From Lachnospiraceae bacterium (GTDB taxonomy: Bacteria > Bacillota > Clostridia > Lachnospirales > Lachnospiraceae): a stretch of 64,000 nucleotides of DNA. The DNA is taken from NCBI GenBank assembly GCA_910575835.1, contig CAJTGB010000015.1:49193-113192 (forward strand). Direction: 5' to 3'. How positions within the stretch are numbered: the first letter of the stretch is position 1; every line of letters starts with the position of its first letter. The notes beneath the pieces were generated by a model. It was given only the letters and a program-made list of their open reading frames with translations, had not been told where the DNA came from and did not search any database. Below, piece by piece: positions 59,634-64,000 of the stretch. A program made the translations under genes and the position numbers.

Positions 59634-60802
59634 TGTCTTTTTATGATGGATTAGCATTTTTTATCGTATTGTTACTGGGGTGTATACCGGCGATTATCTT
59701 AGGGATGATGGAGAAAAGGATTGGGAATTATACCATACTTTTTTCTATAGGGATTATTTTTATCATATATCGTGAAACACCGCTGGAATTATTTTATTTG
59801 CTTTTGTATTTGTTTTTAGAATGGCATTTGATTGCATTGTATCAATATAGTCTGCGCAGATTTGGAAGAAATAAAGAAATCTTCCATCATGCAGTTCTCT
59901 TTGCACTACTGCCTTTAGTTATGGCGAAATTAAGCGGCTTTATCGGACATCATTGGTTTTCATTTTTAGGGATATCGTATATCACGTTCAAGGTTTTGCA
60001 GATTATTATTGAGAGCTATGACGGGATAATTGAAAAGAATGGTTTTTCCCAGACTGTAGCTTTTTTGATATTTTTCCCGACTCTTAGCTCCGGGCCGATC
60101 GACCGGAGCAGGAGATTTGAACAGGATTTTGCCAGAAGATGGGAAAGACGGGAATATGCGGAGCTTTTGCAAAAGGGTATCTGGAAGATCTTGTTAGGAG
60201 TTTTGTATAAGTTTGTTTTGTCGGTGATTGCATATGACATTTTAGGGAGAATAAGCGGAAGGTACGATCCGCAATATGTGATTTTGTATGCTTATGTATA
60301 TGGAATTTATATGTTTTTTGATTTTGCGGGATATAGCTTGATGGCAATTGGAACGAGTTACATATTTGGTATCTGTACGCCGGATAATTTTAACAAGCCG
60401 TTTATCAGCAGGGATATGAAAGAGTTCTGGGACCGATGGCATATCTCGCTGTCGCATTGGTTTCGTGATTTCCTGTTTTCGCGGTTTATGACGGACGCGA
60501 TACGGAATAAGCGGTTTAAGAACAGGCTGAATGTAGCGTCTATGGGGTTCATAGTGAATATGTTGGTCATGGGGATCTGGCATGGGCTGACAAAAGATTA
60601 TTTACTATATGGTCTGTATCACGGTGTTCTTCTGGCGGTCACGGAGATTTATCAGAAAAAGAAGTGGTATCGAAGAGTGAAAAGTAAAAAATGGTATCAG
60701 TGTATTTCCTGGTTTGTGACATTGAATTTAGTAATGTTTGGATTTTTGATATTTTCAGGTAAATTTTTAGAAATATGGGCAGTGCTTATGAAATATTTAT
60801 AA
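59633..60802 (+). CDS. dltB: Membrane O-acyltransferase DltB
   Basis: A 389-aa MBOAT protein with about ten helices. Motifs include SFLGISYITFKVLQIIIESY, FLIFFPTLSSGPIDRSRRFE, FDFAGYSLMAIGTSYIFGI, PFISRDMKEFWDRWHISLSH and the catalytic His in VMGIWHGLTKDYLLYGLYHG. It transfers D-alanine from DltC across the membrane towards DltX and DltD. The start overlaps the dltA stop (TGATG), so translation would be coupled to full-length DltA. Confidence 0.95.
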   Translation: MSFYDGLAFFIVLLLGCIPAIILGMMEKRIGNYTILFSIGIIFIIYRETPLELFYLLLYLFLEWHLIALYQYSLRRFGRNKEIFHHAVLFALLPLVMAKLSGFIGHHWFSFLGISYITFKVLQIIIESYDGIIEKNGFSQTVAFLIFFPTLSSGPIDRSRRFEQDFARRWERREYAELLQKGIWKILLGVLYKFVLSVIAYDILGRISGRYDPQYVILYAYVYGIYMFFDFAGYSLMAIGTSYIFGICTPDNFNKPFISRDMKEFWDRWHISLSHWFRDFLFSRFMTDAIRNKRFKNRLNVASMGFIVNMLVMGIWHGLTKDYLLYGLYHGVLLAVTEIYQKKKWYRRVKSKKWYQCISWFVTLNLVMFGFLIFSGKFLEIWAVLMKYL

Positions 60803-60818
60803 TTGATGGAGGTAAGAA

Positions 60819-61055
60819 ATGGAAGAAAAGTTGTTAGATATTCTTGAGAGGATCTGTGATGATGAGGCTGTAAGAGAAGATTTGGAAATGGATTTGTTTG
60901 AAGAGGGACTTTTGGATTCGCTGGCGATTGCGGAATTGATCGTCGCAGTTGAGGAGGAATTTAAAGTAGTATTATCCCCTACAGAATATGAGAAGGAAGA
61001 ACTGTCGACAGTTCATAAGATTGAGAAGATATTGAAGGCAAAGGGTGTAGAATAG
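60819..61055 (+). CDS. dltC: D-alanyl carrier protein DltC
   Basis: A 78-aa carrier. The phosphopantetheine Ser is in FEEGLLDSLAIAELIVAVEE, and the four-helix layout and length are standard. GGAGGT lies upstream. It ends directly at the dltD start codon. Confidence 0.94.
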   Translation: MEEKLLDILERICDDEAVREDLEMDLFEEGLLDSLAIAELIVAVEEEFKVVLSPTEYEKEELSTVHKIEKILKAKGVE

Positions 61056-62201
61056 ATGAAGAAGCTGTATGCAATGATAGCCGGATTCTTGTTGTTTGTG
61101 ATTGTTGTGTTTGGATTCGATCAATATCTGGATATGCAGATTATGAACAATAAGGGAGCGGTAAGGAATCATAGAACTTATGAGAGATTCTGGAGCAGTG
61201 AGACTCAGAAGCTGGTGATGGATGAGAATACGCTTCCTATCTTTGGTTCTTCTGAGTTGGTATCGTTGGAAGATTATGAAGAGAATATATCGAGTTTTTT
61301 AAATAGTCCGGATATGAATATAGTGACGATAGGAGGAGGTTATTTTCAATCGCTCAGCCATGCAATGGAGTTGGGAGCGATCTCAGAAGAAGTTGAGAGT
61401 AAAAAAGTCGCTTTGTTTTTGTCGCCGCAGTGGTTTGAAGAAATGGGTGTATCAAAAGAAGCATTTCCAGGAAGATTCGGAGAAGAGAATTTACTGGAAT
61501 TTTTAGCAAATGATAGAATTAGTGACGCAAATAAAACCTATGTTCTGGATCGTGTACTCACTCTGTTAGAAGATAGTTCTATACAGAGACGAAGAGTAGA
61601 AAGATATAAAAAAGCTTATGAGAATAAAATAAGCGTAGATGGAATATATATGGAGGTCATGCATAATTATTGGAAATTACGAGGAAAATATTCAGTATGC
61701 AGACAAATAGATGAAATGAGTCAAAATGTTCCTGAAGTTGATTTGAAGCATATGGATTTTAAAGAAATGTTATTAGTTGCAGAAAAACAGGGGAAGAACA
61801 ATTGCACTAATAATGATTTTGGGATTTATGATGAGTATTGGGATACATATGTAGAGGAAAGATACAAAGCTGGAGAAGTGAAAGAAAAAGCAGAGTTTTA
61901 TACAGACTCTATTGAATATGAGGATCTTAGATGTTTTCTGCAAGTTGCAAAAGAATTGGGGATTGATGTGATTTTGGTTAGTATACCGGTAAATGAGGCA
62001 TGGTACATATTTCAAGGAATGCTCTGTGATAAATATTATGAAAATATCAAAATGATATCAAAAGAATATGATAATGTTGTATTGGTTGATATGACAAAAT
62101 ATGCAGATGAAAAATATTTCCATAAAGATGTTATGCATCTTGGCTGGAAGGGGTGGGTAAGAGTAAATGAAGCATTATATAAAGAATTTAAGAAAGAATG
62201 A
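61056..62201 (+). CDS. dltD: D-alanyl transfer protein DltD
   Basis: A 381-aa membrane-anchored SGNH-like protein. It has an N-terminal helix (YAMIAGFLLFVIVVFGFDQY), the catalytic Ser in LPIFGSSELVSL, GGGYFQSLSHAM, and the C-terminal Asp/His pair in KDVMHLGWKGWVRVNEALY. DltD acts outside the cell in D-alanine transfer to teichoic acid. Its 3' end overlaps the dltX frame by 35 bp. Confidence 0.93.
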   Translation: MKKLYAMIAGFLLFVIVVFGFDQYLDMQIMNNKGAVRNHRTYERFWSSETQKLVMDENTLPIFGSSELVSLEDYEENISSFLNSPDMNIVTIGGGYFQSLSHAMELGAISEEVESKKVALFLSPQWFEEMGVSKEAFPGRFGEENLLEFLANDRISDANKTYVLDRVLTLLEDSSIQRRRVERYKKAYENKISVDGIYMEVMHNYWKLRGKYSVCRQIDEMSQNVPEVDLKHMDFKEMLLVAEKQGKNNCTNNDFGIYDEYWDTYVEERYKAGEVKEKAEFYTDSIEYEDLRCFLQVAKELGIDVILVSIPVNEAWYIFQGMLCDKYYENIKMISKEYDNVVLVDMTKYADEKYFHKDVMHLGWKGWVRVNEALYKEFKKE

Positions 62202-62319
62202 AAAAGTGCAGATTATAGTATATGCATTAGGAACATGTATTATATGTATATTTATTTTGATGTATTTATTAGGTGCAGATATATCACAGGCACCTACTTA
62301 TATATATAGTCAGTTTTAA
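62167..62319 (+). CDS. dltX: DltX-like microprotein
   Basis: A 50-aa frame from ATG 62167 (AAGGGGTGG upstream), overlapping the end of dltD in another frame. It has a basic N-terminus (MKHYIKNLRKNEK), one membrane helix (IIVYALGTCIICIFILMYLL) and ends PTYIYSQF. DltX proteins are about 50 aa with one helix and a C-terminal F-I-Y-N-x-F motif whose Tyr carries D-alanine during transfer; YIYSQF is a close variant and sits exactly at the C-terminus. DltX is usually first in the operon; here it is last. Confidence 0.8.
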   Translation: MKHYIKNLRKNEKVQIIVYALGTCIICIFILMYLLGADISQAPTYIYSQF

Positions 62320-62328
62320 ATAAAAGAT

Positions 62329-62368
62329 CAATGGAGGCGGCTATACATATGTGTCACTGCCTCCATTG
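62329..62368 (+). terminator. Hairpin after the dlt operon
   Basis: CAATGGAGGC (62329-62338) and GCCTCCATTG (62359-62368) pair perfectly around a 20-nt loop. No T-run follows, so termination would be weak. Confidence 0.5.
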
Positions 62369-62369
62369 C

Positions 62370-62788
62370 ACTGGAATATTTTCGGGTTTGTCAAGCAGAA
62401 TGTATAAGTTCTGCAAGTGTCTCAAAAGATGACGTCTAGTAAATCTAGCAAGGAGCTGCTATTATCAAACGATTTTCGTTGACATAATATTCTTTATCCA
62501 TTAAAATGTGTTTTACAGATGAATATGTGATTTTCAGAGAGACTATCATAGTCTTTGATTGCCGATGTCAGGCCGATTCTATTTTCTAAGAAGTCCATCC
62601 CGGGTTCAGGGAGAGATCCATGATGTAAGAAGCTGTAGGAAAATGAGAAATTTGTTCAATATCATTGTATGTAGGGTTGCTTTCTGCTATAGTAGATTTA
62701 GAACATGATATATGTATTCAGATAATTTTTAGTAGATTTTCTTAAGATAGTTTCTCTGTATCAAGTCACAGATAAGGAGGAGCTATGT
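62370..62788. other. Intergenic region without a supported gene
   Basis: About 420 bp of decayed-looking sequence. Short minus-strand frames (around 62510-62660) stop within about 50 codons and match nothing I recognise; they could be remnants. AGGAGG at the right edge serves the next gene. Confidence 0.4.
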
Positions 62789-63739
62789 TTGAAGAAGAGG
62801 AAGAAGAAAAGAACCAGAACGAAAGATAATGTCGGAATAGAGAGCCGGGCAAGAACAAAAGATCAGAATAGATGTGAAGAATCTGCCATTCAGAAACATG
62901 AAGATGCGGCGCTTAAGACTGTGCTGGGATATTTTGCGGATGAACTGCTCCCATATTTTGGAATCAAAGGAGAAGTGAAAGGATATGCGCCGACGGAGAT
63001 CATACATTTGGAATTGAAGCGTCTTTTACAGGATTTTAACCTTATAATGAGCGACGGATCCTGGAAACATTTTGAGTTCCAGAGTAAGAATGAAGGGACG
63101 AAAGGTCTGCGCCGTTTCCGGAGCTATGAGGCGGTGATGAGCCAACATTATAAGGTGCCGATTACCACCTATGTGTTATATTCGGGAAATATACGGAAGC
63201 CCATGACAGAATTACAGGAGGGGGAGAATACATATCGGGTCGTTCCAATCATTATGAGAGATAAAAATGCGGATAAACTCATTGGGAAACTGATGAAGAA
63301 GGCAGAAGCGGGCGAGGATTTTACAAGAAGTGATCTGGTGCCGCTGTCCTTGTGTCTTTTGATGGGAGGAAGGATGCCGCTTGCAGATCGGGTGAAGGAT
63401 GCGTTTGAGATTATTCAGAAGGCAAAGGGAGTCAGTGCGGAGGATATTGCAAGGTTGGAAGCGGTGCTGTATGTGATGGCAGATAAGTTTCTGAAGCGGG
63501 AAGAGATGGAGCGGATAAAGGAGGAGATCGGAATGATGAAGTTGACTCAGATGATGGTAGAGATGGGTAGAGAAGAAGGAAGAAGTGAAGGAAGAAGTGA
63601 AGGAAGAAGAGAGGGAGTTGATCAGGTAAATCGACTGTACCGGCGATTAGTTGATGAGAAAAAGTATGAAGATTGGGAACGTTCAACCAGAGATGGTGAA
63701 TACCAGAAGTATTTATTTGAGAAGTATAGTATTTTATAG
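62789..63739 (+). CDS. Rpn-type PD-(D/E)XK nuclease family protein
   Basis: A 316-aa protein from TTG 62789 (AGGAGG upstream). A Lys/Arg-rich N-terminus is followed by a nuclease-like core at residues about 35-150: ALKTVLGYFADELLPYFGIK, EIIHLELKRLLQDFNLIMSD, then WKHFEFQSKNEGTKGL with the E-x-Q-S-K active-site pattern, and RSYEAVMSQHYKVPITTYVL. The C-terminal part is helical with a repeated REEGRSEGRSEGRREG tract at 63568-63615. Such proteins are multi-copy in Lachnospiraceae and related to the recombination-promoting nucleases (Rpn/YhgA). Its role here is unknown. Confidence 0.75.
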   Translation: MKKRKKKRTRTKDNVGIESRARTKDQNRCEESAIQKHEDAALKTVLGYFADELLPYFGIKGEVKGYAPTEIIHLELKRLLQDFNLIMSDGSWKHFEFQSKNEGTKGLRRFRSYEAVMSQHYKVPITTYVLYSGNIRKPMTELQEGENTYRVVPIIMRDKNADKLIGKLMKKAEAGEDFTRSDLVPLSLCLLMGGRMPLADRVKDAFEIIQKAKGVSAEDIARLEAVLYVMADKFLKREEMERIKEEIGMMKLTQMMVEMGREEGRSEGRSEGRREGVDQVNRLYRRLVDEKKYEDWERSTRDGEYQKYLFEKYSIL

Positions 63740-63759
63740 TGGAAAGATCTGGATAGATA

Positions 63760-63783
63760 GCTCGCCTTTTGGCGGGCTTATTC
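63760..63783 (+). terminator. Terminator after the nuclease gene
   Basis: GCTCGCC and GGCGGGC pair (one G-T) around TTTT, followed by TTATT. Confidence 0.7.
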
Positions 63784-63799
63784 CCTTGCGTATTATATA

Positions 63800-63871
63800 A
63801 CTCAAACTTCGCACATAGATTTTGCCTATGCACCTGGTGAGTAGGTACTTATTAAAGTGCGAAGTTTGAGT
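63800..63871. repeat. 15-bp perfect inverted repeat near an insertion-sequence gene
   Basis: ACTCAAACTTCGCAC (63800-63814) and GTGCGAAGTTTGAGT (63857-63871), 42 bp apart. It lies 79 bp before the IS66-like gene and may be an IS end or a hairpin. Confidence 0.6.
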
Positions 63872-63949
63872 GTAAGTAGGAAATAATCCGTATCTGTCAA
63901 TTCATGTGTATTTCTGATACAATCACTTCAAATTATGGAGGTATTGCCT

Positions 63950-64000
63950 ATGGATAAAAATGAACTTACAAAGACAGAACTCTGGACAAAACGTATCCAG
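63950..64000 (+). CDS. IS66-type accessory protein (TnpA-like), 5' end only
   Basis: ATG 63950 follows GGAG. The 17 visible residues (MDKNELTKTELWTKRIQ) resemble the start of the small HTH accessory proteins of IS66 elements, which continue with a conserved WCEEN-type motif outside the window. A possible promoter (CTGTCA, 18 bp, TACAAT) precedes it. Identification is tentative. Confidence 0.45.
   Translation, partial: MDKNELTKTELWTKRIQ

Noticed and set aside
1..64000. CRISPR arrays, tRNA and rRNA genes
   Set aside because: No regularly spaced repeats of CRISPR type and no cloverleaf or rRNA sequence were seen.

Overview
The window looks like the chromosome of a spore-forming Lachnospiraceae bacterium (Clostridia, Firmicutes), probably near Dorea or the Clostridium scindens/hylemonae group. 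The signs are an Rnf electron-transport complex, an overlapping ispH and S1-domain gene pair, sporulation genes (alpha/beta-type SASP, YtfJ/GerW), strong AGGAGG ribosome binding sites and moderate GC. All assignments come from reading the sequence; no database search was run.

Bases 1-29,500 are mostly housekeeping. They hold the end of an oxaloacetate decarboxylase alpha subunit, an RpiR regulator, an HI0933-type flavoprotein, cmk-ispH-S1, rnfCDGEAB, the flavinyl transferase apbE (divergent from a NusG-domain-II protein and a Gx transporter), ruvAB, zapA, a U32 peptidase, an FtsW/RodA and penicillin-binding protein pair, DUF2953-ytfJ, rpmB, Asp23-yloV-recG and a SASP gene. A candidate structured RNA lies at about 29,271-29,433.

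At 29,531-46,100 a D-Ala-D-Ala carboxypeptidase gene (dacF-like) is split by a 15,256-bp element (30,056-45,311). The two halves join in frame at a shared TG dinucleotide. Rebuilding the donor and target sites gives imperfect inverted repeats centred on that TG, as expected for a large serine recombinase, and such a gene lies inside the element. The cargo is a hybrid histidine kinase and a sialic acid/ManNAc catabolic regulon: nanK-nanE-yhcH-SGNH hydrolase on the minus strand; an AraC regulator, ABC transporter, Gfo/Idh oxidoreductase and nanA on the plus strand. A repeated TATTGTGCTAT motif sits in the control regions. The solute-binding protein gene has an in-frame stop.

Bases 46,101-62,320 form a cell-surface locus. 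A 451-bp segment bounded by perfect 25-bp inverted repeats carries a terminator near one end and a promoter near the other, pointing at two tandem LoaP/NusG-type antiterminator genes and an AT-rich polysaccharide cluster (aminotransferase, initiating sugar transferase, glycosyltransferases, CDP-glycerol transferase, Wzy-like, acetyltransferase, Wzx-like). A dlt D-alanylation operon follows. Its dltA is out of frame at a run of ten G, and a 50-aa DltX microprotein gene overlaps the end of dltD. Inversion, antitermination and homopolymer slippage could thus give layered control of the surface; this is inference. The window ends with an Rpn-like nuclease and the start of an IS66-type accessory gene.
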